64,000 nucleotides of DNA from Flavobacterium humidisoli. Its GTDB lineage: Bacteria > Bacteroidota > Bacteroidia > Flavobacteriales > Flavobacteriaceae. A program made the translations under genes and the position numbers. Location: contig NZ_CP096829.1 in assembly GCF_023272795.1 (NCBI RefSeq), positions 3,472,001-3,536,000 of the forward strand. The letters are read 5' to 3'. The notes below the pieces were generated by a model that saw only the letters and a program-made list of their open reading frames with translations, had not been told where the DNA came from and did not search any database. This document shows positions 29,899 to 38,200 of this stretch, piece by piece (the stretch's first letter is position 1; every line of letters starts with the position of its first letter).

Positions 29899-30806
29899 TC
29901 TTCGATGTAATGAATAATCTCATTTCTATCAGTCGAATAATCAAACCATTTCGTGTTTTCATTTCGCTTAAACCAAGTTAATTGTCTTTTAGAAAATCTT
30001 CTTGTATTCTTTTTGATTTCTTGTACAGCAAAAGGCAAAGTGAATTCTCCATCAAAATAACTAAATAATTCTCTATAACCGACCGTTTGTAAAGCATTTA
30101 ACTCTTTGTTAGGATAAAGAGATTTGGCTTCTTCCAATAATCCGATATCCATCATAATATCGACACGTTGGTTGATTCTGTTATAAATGATTTCTCGGTC
30201 GGCGTCTAAGCCAATTAAAATAGGAGCGAAGTCTCTATTGTTTTTCTTTAAATTTAAAAATGAAGAATATGGTTTTTGCGATCCAATACAAACTTCTACA
30301 AAACGCATCATTCGTTGTGGGTTTTGTAAGGTCTGGGGATTTTCGATTGTTATTTTTTGATAATAATCAGGATCTAAATTTTGTAATTGTTCTTGAAGAT
30401 ATTCGATTCCCAATTTTTCATAGTTTGAATTTACTTCGGTACGAATTTCTGGAGCAATTTCTGGAAATTCGTCAAAACCTTTCAAAACGGCATCGACGTA
30501 TAATCCAGATCCGCCAATTAAAATTGCAAAATCATTGTTTTGGTATAATTCTTCTAGTTTTAAAAGTGCTTCTTTTTCGTAATCGCCAACGGTATAATTT
30601 TCGAAAATAGATTTGTTTTGAATAAAATGATGTTTTGCAGCACTTAATTCTTCCGGACTTGGAACAGCGGTTCCAATTGTCATTTCTTTAAAAAACTGAC
30701 GGCTGTCGCAAGAAACAATTTCGCATTTAAAATGCTGTGCCAAAGCAATGCTTAGGGCTGTTTTCCCGATAGCTGTTGGTCCGACAATGGTAATTAGGTA
30801 TTTCAT
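29877..30806 (-). CDS. miaA: tRNA dimethylallyltransferase MiaA
   Basis: 309 residues from the ATG at 30806; the open frame runs 25 codons further upstream, but only this ATG leads straight into the P-loop strand YLITIVGPTAIGKTALS. It adds a dimethylallyl group to A37 of tRNAs that read UNN codons. Other motifs: SCDSRQFFKEM, GGSGLYVDA, and QTVGYRELF, with a RRFSKRQLTWFKR block near the end. The last codons lie within a periodic repeat. Confidence 0.95.
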   Translation of the reverse strand: MKYLITIVGPTAIGKTALSIALAQHFKCEIVSCDSRQFFKEMTIGTAVPSPEELSAAKHHFIQNKSIFENYTVGDYEKEALLKLEELYQNNDFAILIGGSGLYVDAVLKGFDEFPEIAPEIRTEVNSNYEKLGIEYLQEQLQNLDPDYYQKITIENPQTLQNPQRMMRFVEVCIGSQKPYSSFLNLKKNNRDFAPILIGLDADREIIYNRINQRVDIMMDIGLLEEAKSLYPNKELNALQTVGYRELFSYFDGEFTLPFAVQEIKKNTRRFSKRQLTWFKRNENTKWFDYSTDRNEIIHYIEENLKSSI

Positions 30807-30958
30807 ATTTTTTAGCCCAGATGGAAATGGAAACCCCGGACTTATATTTGTTGAATTTTTTTGGTGTAAAAGAGCGACCAACGGAAGCTCCTTTTATGCC
30901 TTAAAAAATTACAAATATAAGGAGGAGTTGCAATGTACAGCTGGATTAGCTTCTAAAA
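30807..30958. repeat. Dispersed-type intergenic element between miaA and the K+ channel gene
   Basis: This 152-bp gap starts with TAGCCCAGATGGAAATGG and ends with GCTGGATTAGCTTC. From memory, elements with these ends (TAGCCC..GAT.GAA at one side, GGATTAGCTCC at the other) occur many times in Flavobacterium genomes. No second copy is in this window, so the repeat nature rests on recall, not on what the window shows. It contains no convincing ORF. Confidence 0.4.
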
Positions 30959-31798
30959 TTAATTATTTGGCAACTCTGTTCCGCATTCGTAACAATATTT
31001 TGCATTGTCAAAATGAACCTGCGACTGACATTTTCTGCATGTTTTTTTTCCGCTTACTGAATTGTTTCTTAAACTGCTTTTTGCAAATTCGGCTGTAACA
31101 ATTCCTGTTGGAACAGCAATTATTCCGTAACCTAAAATCATTACAAATGCTGCAATAAATTGTCCTAAAGGAGTTTGAGGAGAAATGTCGCCATAACCCA
31201 CGGTTGTTAAAGTAACAATTGTCCAATAAATTCCCATTGGGATACTTGTAAATCCTGATTCTCTGCCTTCAACCAAATACATGACTGTGCCGATTATAAC
31301 GGTGCTGATTAAGACAAAATAAATGAAAACTAGGATTTTTTCTTTGCTGGCTTCTATAGCTTCTTTTAATTGTAAAGATTGATGATTAATTTGCGGAATA
31401 TGCAAAATTTTGAACAATCGAAGAAAACGCAGTGCTCTTACGATGGATAAAATACTCGCGCCAGGAAAAAAGATCGATAAATACATTGGTAAGACGGCAA
31501 GCAAATCGATGATTCCGTAAAAGCTGAAAACGTATTTAACTGGTTTTTGAATAGATATAATTCTCAGTATATATTCGATGGTGAAAAAAACTGTAATTAT
31601 CCATTCGCATATCAATAATTGTTCATGATATTTAGAACTGATTCCTTCTACAGTATCGAGCATGATTAGGAGAACACTCAGTAGGATTAACCCCAGCAAT
31701 ACTAAATCGAACATTCGTCCTAAAATGGTATTGGTACCATATAGAATAATTTTGACTTTTTCTCTGAAGATTTCGTATTGTGATTTTTTATTTTTCAT
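30959..31798 (-). CDS. Voltage-gated K+ channel with C-terminal zinc ribbon
   Basis: 279 residues, six membrane helices. S4 is seen as RALRFLRLFKI, with regularly spaced arginines, and the pore loop carries the K+ selectivity filter TLTTVGYGD. The last 35 residues form a short zinc ribbon (CRKC then CYEC), absent from classical channels. Kv-type inner-membrane potassium channel. Its gene is followed by the exonuclease gene upstream on the same strand (30-bp gap). Confidence 0.92.
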   Translation of the reverse strand: MKNKKSQYEIFREKVKIILYGTNTILGRMFDLVLLGLILLSVLLIMLDTVEGISSKYHEQLLICEWIITVFFTIEYILRIISIQKPVKYVFSFYGIIDLLAVLPMYLSIFFPGASILSIVRALRFLRLFKILHIPQINHQSLQLKEAIEASKEKILVFIYFVLISTVIIGTVMYLVEGRESGFTSIPMGIYWTIVTLTTVGYGDISPQTPLGQFIAAFVMILGYGIIAVPTGIVTAEFAKSSLRNNSVSGKKTCRKCQSQVHFDNAKYCYECGTELPNN

Positions 31799-31828
31799 AT
31801 CATTAAAGATAATGAAAGTTTTGTTTTG

Positions 31829-33190
31829 TTAAAAATGAAGTATCTTTAATGATTTGCTTTTTCGGATGTAATTCTGAATGATATTTTTTACATCACGGTT
31901 GTGCTGCATTGGAATAAGAATGTTTTTGAGAATATCAATATTTGTGATTTGATGATTCAAATCGTAATAAGCATAACCTTGATATGTTCCGTTTTCTATT
32001 AAAATAGCACTTCTTTCGTTTACATTTCGACCTCTGTCTATTAAGATCATGCTTTTATTTTCGAAACTGTTTTCCGAGATAAACTGCTGTACTCTTAAAT
32101 TGTAAACTTCTGGTGTAACTTCGCCAACGCAAGCGCCATCGCATTCTTTGATTTTATATTGAAAACACTCTTTTTTGGTCTGATATAAACCAGTTAGTTT
32201 TTGGCACAAATGATATTTTGCTGTAAACCTAAAAAGTGCATTTTTGCCTTCTTGTAAAGAAGCAAAAGATGTAATTTCTTTTTTACGTCCGTCTGCTTTT
32301 TCAAGTTTTAAATTGATATACCCGTTTTCGTCTTTTTCGGCATACAAGGCAAAAGGAAAAACAGTTTTCTTTTGCGAACGATTGTATCTCGGGCGATTTA
32401 TTTTTACTTCCTGACTTTCTTTTAAAAGTGCGATTAATTCGCTTCCAGTTTCGTCGTAAGTTATGGTAAAAACTTCAGCCTGAATTCTTTTGCTTTTGGT
32501 TGTAACTCCAGTAAAATGCTGATTGACTCTCTTTTTGATGTTTTGACTTTTACCAATATAAATCAAAGTTCCACCTTCATTATAAATATAGTAAACACCA
32601 GTTTTGGCTGGCACTTGATTTAAGATGTCTAAGAGTTTTGGAGAAATGCCTTTTTCGACTTCGAGTTTTATAAAATCTTTTACAATTGTTTTCTCTGTGT
32701 CTTTTTCTAAAAGCATTTTGAACAGCTTTGTTGTTGCCATAGCGTCTCCGCTCGCACGATGCCTGTCTGCCATAGGAATTCCGAGCGCACGCACTAGTTT
32801 TCCTAGGCTATATGAGGGTTGTTCTGGAATTAGCTTTTTGGCTAATTCTACTGTGCAAAGTGTTTTGGCTTCGAAATCGTAGCCTAAACGACGAAATTCT
32901 GTTCTAAGAATTCTATAATCAAAAGAAGCATTGTGAGCCACAATTACAGAGTCTGAAGTAATTTCGATAATTCGTTTGGCGATTTCATAAAACTTTGGAG
33001 CAGAACGCAACATCGCATTATTGATTCCAGTCAGTTTCACTACAAAGGGCTGAATCGGAATTTCAGGATTGACAAGGCTAATGAATTGGTCTATTACTTC
33101 ATGTCCATCAAATTTATAGATGGCGATTTCAGTAATTCCCTCTTCATTAAATTGTCCTCCTGTAGTTTCTATGTCTAGTATTGCGTACAA
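31829..33190 (-). CDS. DnaQ-type 3'-5' exonuclease fused to a GIY-YIG (UvrC/Cho-like) nuclease
   Basis: 453 residues. The N-terminal DEDDh exonuclease domain (1-170) has LDIETTG, AHNASFDYRIL and the HRASGDAMAT motif. A GIY-YIG domain follows at about 197-285 (GVYYIYNEGGTLIYIGKS, with RVNQHF). The C-terminal part has cysteines seen in UvrC-like regions (CQKL, CFQYKIKECDGAC). This fusion is found in many bacteria and is thought to act in nucleotide excision repair or proofreading; its exact role is not settled. It is often annotated as DNA polymerase III epsilon, but it is not the replicative subunit. Confidence 0.9.
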   Translation of the reverse strand: MYAILDIETTGGQFNEEGITEIAIYKFDGHEVIDQFISLVNPEIPIQPFVVKLTGINNAMLRSAPKFYEIAKRIIEITSDSVIVAHNASFDYRILRTEFRRLGYDFEAKTLCTVELAKKLIPEQPSYSLGKLVRALGIPMADRHRASGDAMATTKLFKMLLEKDTEKTIVKDFIKLEVEKGISPKLLDILNQVPAKTGVYYIYNEGGTLIYIGKSQNIKKRVNQHFTGVTTKSKRIQAEVFTITYDETGSELIALLKESQEVKINRPRYNRSQKKTVFPFALYAEKDENGYINLKLEKADGRKKEITSFASLQEGKNALFRFTAKYHLCQKLTGLYQTKKECFQYKIKECDGACVGEVTPEVYNLRVQQFISENSFENKSMILIDRGRNVNERSAILIENGTYQGYAYYDLNHQITNIDILKNILIPMQHNRDVKNIIQNYIRKSKSLKILHF

Positions 33191-33212
33191 ATTTAGTATT
33201 CAGTATAAAATT

Positions 33213-33271
33213 CAATATCAATAACAATTTCAAAAATCAATATCAATTTCAAAATTGTTATTGTAATTGCC
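33213..33271. repeat. Hexamer-periodic inverted repeat, 3' side of the four-helix gene
   Basis: Units of CAATNN repeat every 6 nt from 33213, with one 7-nt unit. CAATAACAATTT (33219-33230) is exactly complementary to 33252-33263, giving a hairpin whose arms are themselves periodic. ATCAATATCAATT (33236-33248) is complementary to 33650-33662 on the other side of the gene. Confidence 0.8.
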
Positions 33272-33282
33272 ATTAAATAGAA

Positions 33283-33630
33283 CTATTTCTTATTTAGTAT
33301 CATTTTTGATGAAATTGCAATCAGTTGTTCTACTTCGATTAGGAGTTTACTTCTTTTGCTATCATCACCTTCTTTTATATAATCTAGAATTTTTAATGAA
33401 TTTCTTGATTCTTTTAATTCTTTTACAACTAATGAAACTTTAAAGATAAAATCTTTATCTGTTATTGTTCCTTGTGCTTCTCCAAAATTTAAAGATGCAC
33501 TTCCAGAGGATCTAATCAGTTGATTTTTATGATATTCGTTTTCAAATATTTTTTCTAATTGTCTACTAAAGAAAATACATTCTCCAGCAAAACGAACTAA
33601 TCGATCTTCAAAGTTGAATATTTTTTCCAT
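33283..33630 (-). CDS. Four-helix-bundle protein (S23 / IVP / Avd-like)
   Basis: 115 residues, all helical. Hallmarks: NFEDRLVRFAG, then QLIRSSGSASLNFGEAQG and VVKELKESRNSLKIL. The family includes proteins coded in 23S rRNA intervening sequences and the Avd protein of diversity-generating retroelements, but no reverse transcriptase or rRNA gene is near. The gene sits inside hexamer-periodic inverted repeats (33213-33271 and 33650-33668), like a cassette dropped between the exonuclease and YggS genes. Function is unknown; nucleic-acid binding is expected from family members. Confidence 0.9.
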   Translation of the reverse strand: MEKIFNFEDRLVRFAGECIFFSRQLEKIFENEYHKNQLIRSSGSASLNFGEAQGTITDKDFIFKVSLVVKELKESRNSLKILDYIKEGDDSKRSKLLIEVEQLIAISSKMILNKK

Positions 33631-33649
33631 TTAAAGTTTTAACTTTTGC

Positions 33650-33674
33650 AATTGATATTGATATTGAAAATTAA
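33650..33674. repeat. Hexamer-periodic arm, 5' side of the four-helix gene
   Basis: ATTGAT repeats every 6 nt (33651-33668). Thirteen bases (33650-33662) are the exact complement of 33236-33248, so the gene is bracketed by inverted repeats. The arm reaches into the last codons of yggS, which ends at 33671. Confidence 0.75.
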
Positions 33675-34342
33675 CGGCCTCCAAAAATGCTGCTTCCAAT
33701 GCGAACCATTGTACTTCCGCATTCTATTGCTAATTGATAATCTCCAGACATTCCCATCGAAATTGTAGAGACGGACTCCAGTGCGTCTTTACCATATCCG
33801 TCAATGTTTTTTAATGAATCAAAAATAGATTTTAAATGGGTAAATTCTTTTTTAATCTGGTTTTGATCTTCTGTGAAAGTTGCCATTCCCATTAAACCTA
33901 AGATACGAATATTTTTTAACTCTTTAAACTCTGGAGAAGTTAAAAGTTCATTTAATTCGTTTTCGTCTAAACCAAATTTAGATTCTTCTTCTGCAATATA
34001 AATTTGAAGAAGGCAATCTATAATTCTTTTATTTTTTAAAGCTTGTTTATTGATTTCCTGCAATAATTTTAAACTGTCAACACCATGAATCAAAGTGACA
34101 TAAGGTGCCATAAATTTGACTTTATTGGACTGAACATGGCCAATCATGTGCCACTGAATGTCTTTTGGCATTTGTTCCCATTTCTCCGTCATTTCTTGAA
34201 TTTTGTTTTCTCCAAAAATGCGTTGGCCTGCTTCGTAAGCTTGTAATAAGTCTGAAACAGGTTTTGTTTTAGAAACGGCAACTAGTGTTACATGTTCAGG
34301 TAAAGTTGCTTTGATTGTATTTAAGTTCGATTGAATCGACAT
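33671..34342 (-). CDS. yggS: YggS-family pyridoxal phosphate homeostasis protein
   Basis: 223 residues. The PLP-lysine strand VTLVAVSKTKPV is at about 18-30, with GENKIQEM, WHMIGHVQSNKV, and the phosphate-binding SMGMSGDYQLAIECGSTMVR near the end. Such proteins (PLPBP/ProSC) hold PLP without known catalysis and balance vitamin B6 and amino-acid pools. It lies 12 bp upstream of the 3-hydroxyacyl-CoA dehydrogenase stop on the same strand. Confidence 0.93.
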   Translation of the reverse strand: MSIQSNLNTIKATLPEHVTLVAVSKTKPVSDLLQAYEAGQRIFGENKIQEMTEKWEQMPKDIQWHMIGHVQSNKVKFMAPYVTLIHGVDSLKLLQEINKQALKNKRIIDCLLQIYIAEEESKFGLDENELNELLTSPEFKELKNIRILGLMGMATFTEDQNQIKKEFTHLKSIFDSLKNIDGYGKDALESVSTISMGMSGDYQLAIECGSTMVRIGSSIFGGR

Positions 34343-34354
34343 GATATTTCTTTT

Positions 34355-35242
34355 TTATAAGAACTGCTTCGAGATTTTCTCTGCTTTTTTACTTTCGCTG
34401 TAATCGTAAAAACCTTCTCCAGATTTAACGCCTAATTTTCCTGCTCTAACCATATTTACTAAAAGTGGGCAAGGAGCATATTTTGGGTTTTTGAATCCGT
34501 CGTACATTACATTTAAGATTGCTAGACAAACGTCAAGCCCAATAAAATCAGCTAATTGAAGCGGTCCCATTGGGTGTCCCATTCCTAATTTCATTACGGT
34601 GTCAATTTCGTAAACTCCCGCAACTTTGTTATATAACGTTTCTATTGCCTCATTTAGCATTGGCATTAAAATTCTATTTGCTACGAAACCTGGATAGTCG
34701 TTTACTTCAACAGGAACTTTACCTAATTTTTCAGATAAAGTCATGATGATTTTAGTTACTTCATCGCTTGTATTGTATCCGCGAATGATTTCGACTAATT
34801 TCATAATCGGCACCGGATTCATAAAGTGCATTCCGATAACACGCTCAGGATGTGCTACAACAGCTCCAATTTGTGTAATTGAAATAGAAGAAGTATTAGT
34901 TGCTAAAATAGTATTATGCGAGCAGTATTCGTTTAATTGTTTGAAGATGTTTAGTTTCAACTCCACATTTTCAGTTGCTGCTTCGACTACCAAATCAACA
35001 CCCACAACACCGTCTTTTATGTCTGTATACGTGATAATATTGGTAATTGTTTTGGCAACGTCTTCCTGAGTAATCGTTCCTTTAGACAGCATACGGTCTA
35101 AGTTTGCCGCAATGGTTGCCATTCCTTTATCTAATGATTTTTCAGAAACGTCGATTAATTTTACCGTAAATCCGCTTTGCGCAAAAGTATGCGCAATTCC
35201 ATTACCCATTGTTCCTGCTCCAATTACAGCTATTGTTTTCAT
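34355..35242 (-). CDS. 3-hydroxyacyl-CoA (3-hydroxybutyryl-CoA) dehydrogenase
   Basis: 295 residues, the length of single-domain enzymes. It oxidises 3-hydroxyacyl-CoA with NAD+ in fatty-acid breakdown or the butyrate pathway. The Rossmann motif GAGTMGNGIAHTFAQSG lies at the N-terminus. Catalytic residues are in ATNTSSISIT, HFMNPVPIMKLVEII (His) and GFVANRILMPMLNEA (Asn region), with the C-terminal DTVMKLGMGHPMGPLQLAD dimer helix. No beta-oxidation partner genes are adjacent; the same-strand upstream gene is separated by a palindromic octamer element. Confidence 0.93.
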   Translation of the reverse strand: MKTIAVIGAGTMGNGIAHTFAQSGFTVKLIDVSEKSLDKGMATIAANLDRMLSKGTITQEDVAKTITNIITYTDIKDGVVGVDLVVEAATENVELKLNIFKQLNEYCSHNTILATNTSSISITQIGAVVAHPERVIGMHFMNPVPIMKLVEIIRGYNTSDEVTKIIMTLSEKLGKVPVEVNDYPGFVANRILMPMLNEAIETLYNKVAGVYEIDTVMKLGMGHPMGPLQLADFIGLDVCLAILNVMYDGFKNPKYAPCPLLVNMVRAGKLGVKSGEGFYDYSESKKAEKISKQFL

Positions 35243-35268
35243 ATTTTGATAGATATTTTTTTATGATT

Positions 35269-35308
35269 TAGCCACGAATTCACTAATTAATTCGTGAATT
35301 CGTGGCTA
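35269..35308. repeat. Octamer-periodic palindrome CACGAATT
   Basis: Four 8-nt units in exact register (CACGAATT, CACTAATT, and twice AATTCGTG) form a near-perfect palindrome with a 14-bp arm from AGCCACGAATTCAC. A related element with the same units lies at 55603-55711. It may also act as a terminator for the oxidoreductase gene on the minus strand, though T-runs are weak. Confidence 0.85.
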
Positions 35309-35328
35309 CCTTATTTTTTGAAATTTAC

Positions 35329-36294
35329 TTATTTATTGAAACAATCAATAATTTGATAAGCCACGCGCAACGCATCTGTAGCTTGTTCTAATGTAACAAC
35401 TGGCGTGGTATCTGTATTGATTGCATGTGCAAAAGACTCTAATTCGTCCAGAATAGCGTTGTTTTGCTCCACATCTGGATTGGTGAAATAGATTTGTTTT
35501 TTTACACCTTCAGCGTTTTGAAGAATCATGTCAAAATCTCCAGGAACTTCTGGGGCATCTTTCATACGTACTACTTCGCATTTCTTTTCTAAGAAGTCAA
35601 CCGAAATGTAAGCATCTTTTTGGAAGAAACGTGATTTACGCATGTTTTTTAATGAAATTCTGCTTGCTGTTAAGTTTGCCACACAACCATTTTCGAATTC
35701 GATTCTGGCATTGGCAATATCGGGAGTATCGCTAATTACAGATACACCACTGGCGTGAATATCTTTTACTTTTGAATTTACTACACTTAAAATTGCATCG
35801 ATATCATGAATCATTAAATCTAAAACCACAGGAACGTCTGTACCACGCGGATTAAATTCAGCCAAACGATGTGTTTCTATAAACATTGGATTTTCGATCA
35901 TGTTTTTTGTAGCGATAAAAGCAGGATTAAAACGCTCTACGTGACCAACTTGCCCTTTTACATTGTATTCTTTAGCTAAAGCGATAATTTCTTCGGCTTC
36001 TTCTACAGTGTTGGCAATTGGTTTTTCAATAAAGATATGTTTTCCTGATTTGATGGCAACTTTTGCACATTTATAGTGTGAAAGTGTTGGAGTTACAATA
36101 TCAATCACGTCGACAGCGTGAATTAGTTTTGCAATTGTGCTGAAGTTTTTATAGCCAAACTCTTTAGAGATTCTTTCGGCATTTTCTTGATTTTCGTCGT
36201 AAAATCCAACTAATTCGTATTTGTCAGATTGTTGTAATAAGCGTAAATGTATTTTACCAAGATGACCAGCACCTAAAACTCCTACTTTTAACAT
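35329..36294 (-). CDS. Gfo/Idh/MocA-family NAD(P)-dependent oxidoreductase
   Basis: 321 residues. The N-terminal Rossmann fold starts VGVLGAGHLGKIHLRLLQ. EKPIA, the catalytic lysine motif of the family, is present in HIFIEKPIANTVEEAEE, followed by HVERFNPAF and a C-terminal domain with DLMIHDIDAI. Substrates are usually sugars or sugar nucleotides; which one cannot be told. It is transcribed on the minus strand with the dehydrogenase and YggS genes, separated by a palindrome. Confidence 0.9.
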   Translation of the reverse strand: MLKVGVLGAGHLGKIHLRLLQQSDKYELVGFYDENQENAERISKEFGYKNFSTIAKLIHAVDVIDIVTPTLSHYKCAKVAIKSGKHIFIEKPIANTVEEAEEIIALAKEYNVKGQVGHVERFNPAFIATKNMIENPMFIETHRLAEFNPRGTDVPVVLDLMIHDIDAILSVVNSKVKDIHASGVSVISDTPDIANARIEFENGCVANLTASRISLKNMRKSRFFQKDAYISVDFLEKKCEVVRMKDAPEVPGDFDMILQNAEGVKKQIYFTNPDVEQNNAILDELESFAHAINTDTTPVVTLEQATDALRVAYQIIDCFNK

Positions 36295-36354
36295 GAGAAT
36301 GTATTTTAAACAAAAATATAATTTATTTGTTTACCGTGAAAATGAATTTAACTA

Positions 36355-36425
36355 ATTGTGAGTTGCGAATTATGAATTGTAAACTATTAGCCACGGCTTT
36401 TGACTTTCTATTTTTGACTTTCGAC
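36355..36425. repeat. Two heptamer-periodic blocks upstream of pcm
   Basis: Units of 7 nt run in register at 36355-36389 (for example ATTATGAATTGTAA) and again at 36398-36425 (TTTTGACTTTC and TTTTGACTTTCGAC). No palindromic partner is visible, so this looks like single arms. A short frame over the stretch is not considered a gene. Confidence 0.7.
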
Positions 36426-36455
36426 ATTATTAATTTATTATTTAAAAATCAATAT

Positions 36456-36484
36456 TTGAAATCCTGTTTTGTTTCTTATTTTTG
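36456..36484 (+). promoter_or_regulatory. Promoter of pcm
   Basis: TTG (36456-36458), 18-nt spacer and TATTTTTG (36477-36484), a full consensus match. The transcript would start near 36491, 15 nt before the TTG codon at 36506, which supports that start. Confidence 0.75.
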
Positions 36485-36505
36485 CGAAAATAAAACCTAC
36501 CCATT

Positions 36506-37147
36506 TTGAAAGACACTGCCAAACATCAAGGACTTCGTAATCAATTAGTAACCACTTTAGAGCAAAAAGGAATTACTGATAGAGCGGTTTTGGATGCCAT
36601 TAAAAAAATCCCAAGACACCTTTTTTTAAATTCAAGTTTTGAAGATTTCGCTTATCAAGACAAAGCATTTCCTATTGGGGCAGGACAAACTATTTCTCAA
36701 CCTTATACGGTGGCCTTTCAGTCGCAATTGCTTGAAGTTAAGAAAGATCATAAGATTTTAGAAATCGGAACCGGTTCGGGTTATCAGACCGCAGTTTTGT
36801 TTATGCTTGGAGCAAAAGTGTATACAATTGAAAGACAAAATGAGCTATTTAAAACAACGTCTAATTTATTTCCAAAATTAAACATTCGCCCTAAACATGT
36901 TACTTTTGGAGATGGTTATAAAGGATTGCCAAATTTTGCTCCGTTTGACAGTATTATAGTTACAGCAGGTGCGCCTTTTATTCCGCAGCCTTTAATGGCT
37001 CAGTTGAAAATAGGAGGAAGGCTTGTTATTCCATTAGGAGAAGATGTTCAGATTATGACTTTATTAATTAGAAAGAATGAAACTCAATTTGAAAAACATG
37101 AGTTTGGAGAGTTTAGATTTGTTCCTTTATTAGAAGATAAAAATTAA
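36506..37147 (+). CDS. pcm: Protein-L-isoaspartate O-methyltransferase Pcm
   Basis: 213 residues. It methylates isoaspartyl residues in aged proteins so that they can revert to aspartate. The SAM-binding block ILEIGTGSGYQTAVL is near the middle, preceded by the substrate motif AFPIGAGQTISQPYTVAF. The start is a TTG codon, since no ATG lies between the promoter and the conserved N-terminus (KHQGLRNQLV), and a predicted transcript start is only about 15 nt upstream. The gene ends in a terminator shared with the converging Fic gene. Confidence 0.93.
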   Translation: MKDTAKHQGLRNQLVTTLEQKGITDRAVLDAIKKIPRHLFLNSSFEDFAYQDKAFPIGAGQTISQPYTVAFQSQLLEVKKDHKILEIGTGSGYQTAVLFMLGAKVYTIERQNELFKTTSNLFPKLNIRPKHVTFGDGYKGLPNFAPFDSIIVTAGAPFIPQPLMAQLKIGGRLVIPLGEDVQIMTLLIRKNETQFEKHEFGEFRFVPLLEDKN

Positions 37148-37151
37148 TACG

Positions 37152-37176
37152 AAGCCCAGTTTAGCTGGGCTTTTTT
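37152..37176. terminator. Terminator between pcm and the HTH-Fic gene
   Basis: AAGCCCAG (37152-37159) pairs with CTGGGCTT (37165-37172) over TTTAG, then Ts. The stop codon of the converging gene lies at 37175. Confidence 0.88.
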
Positions 37177-38182
37177 ATTTTTCGATTAATTGTATTGCTC
37201 TTTTTAGATTTTCTTTTTCGATTCTAATTATATAATTAATAAAAATTGATTTATCATTCTGAATCTGACTTTCTTCCAAAACAGAAAAATACTCCTCTAT
37301 ACTCTTTTGATTTTCATCAATTGTGACATATGTGTAATTATGTTGGATTAAAATCCAGTTTAATGCTAGGTTTGCCATTTGAAGATTTCCATTTTCAAAA
37401 GGCTTAATTTCAGTTATTCTTAGATGAGCTTCAGATGCGAGAATTAGCGGATGAAGATTGTTTTTTTGCGATTCGAACCAATTAAAAAATAAATTCATTT
37501 CGCGTATAATAAGTTTGTCATTTACATATTTTCCAGAACTTTCAGATTCGAATCCTTTAAAAATAATAGTATGAAGCAAAAGAAAATCTTTTTCATTTAA
37601 TGCTATTTTCTTTTGAGTTAGATCTTTAATGTATAATGTTGCTTCTTGAAAATTGATAGCTTCAATATGATTTTGCATACTTTTTCCAGAAATGGTCAAT
37701 CCTTCATTTAAGACCAGTTTAGTTTCTTCCAATGTTAGCGGATTCCTGTTTAAGTGAATACTTTTAAAAATAAATTCTATTTCTAAAGTTTTTGAAATTT
37801 GACGGTACTCAAAATGATTAAAAGAATGAATTTTATTTTTTAAGATTTCAATTTCATCCAATATATTTTGAATTGAAGATAGTAATGCTGAGTTGATTTC
37901 TTTTTTATTATTTTGAATTTCTTGTTCAGCTAAAATTAAGGCTTTCAATGCAAATTCTTCATTACCAATTTCATAAAGAATTTTCTCTTTAAGCCACGCT
38001 ACCATCAAAGTTTCATAATCAATCTCTAAAAGTTGAGATAATTTAGTTACTTGGTCTTTTGTTGGTTTTCGAGTTCCAGATTCAAATTTGCTGATCAAAG
38101 CCTGATCGATATCAGCAAGCTGAGCTAACTCACGAGTTTTTAAACCTTTCTGTTCTCTAGCGTTTTTTAAAAGTGATTTCAT
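37175..38182 (-). CDS. HTH-Fic protein with degenerate catalytic and inhibitory motifs
   Basis: 335 residues. An XRE-type helix-turn-helix (about 1-60, TRELAQLADIDQALISKFESG) is followed by a Fic domain. The Fic N-terminal LTLEETKLVLNEGLTISGKS and IEAINF blocks are intact. The catalytic HPFxxGNGRxxR motif, however, reads KPFENGNLQMAN at 260-271: the essential His is Lys, the second Gly is Leu and the Args are lost. The inhibitory (S/T)xxxE(G/N) motif is changed too (SIHLNRN at 141-147, Glu to Asn). AMP transfer is very unlikely, so the protein is best seen as a DNA-binding regulator. An inverted repeat overlaps its own -7 box. Confidence 0.88.
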   Translation of the reverse strand: MKSLLKNAREQKGLKTRELAQLADIDQALISKFESGTRKPTKDQVTKLSQLLEIDYETLMVAWLKEKILYEIGNEEFALKALILAEQEIQNNKKEINSALLSSIQNILDEIEILKNKIHSFNHFEYRQISKTLEIEFIFKSIHLNRNPLTLEETKLVLNEGLTISGKSMQNHIEAINFQEATLYIKDLTQKKIALNEKDFLLLHTIIFKGFESESSGKYVNDKLIIREMNLFFNWFESQKNNLHPLILASEAHLRITEIKPFENGNLQMANLALNWILIQHNYTYVTIDENQKSIEEYFSVLEESQIQNDKSIFINYIIRIEKENLKRAIQLIEK

Positions 38183-38200
38183 TTTATGAAAGATTTAGTC

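Noticed and set aside
31829..33190. Replicative DNA polymerase III epsilon subunit
   Set aside because: The GIY-YIG domain and UvrC-like C-terminus show that this is the nuclease fusion family instead.
33283..33630. Diversity-generating retroelement because of the Avd-like protein
   Set aside because: No reverse transcriptase, template repeat or variable target gene was found within the window.
36327..36509. Short frame upstream of pcm
   Set aside because: It covers the heptamer-periodic blocks and the pcm promoter; the residues look random.
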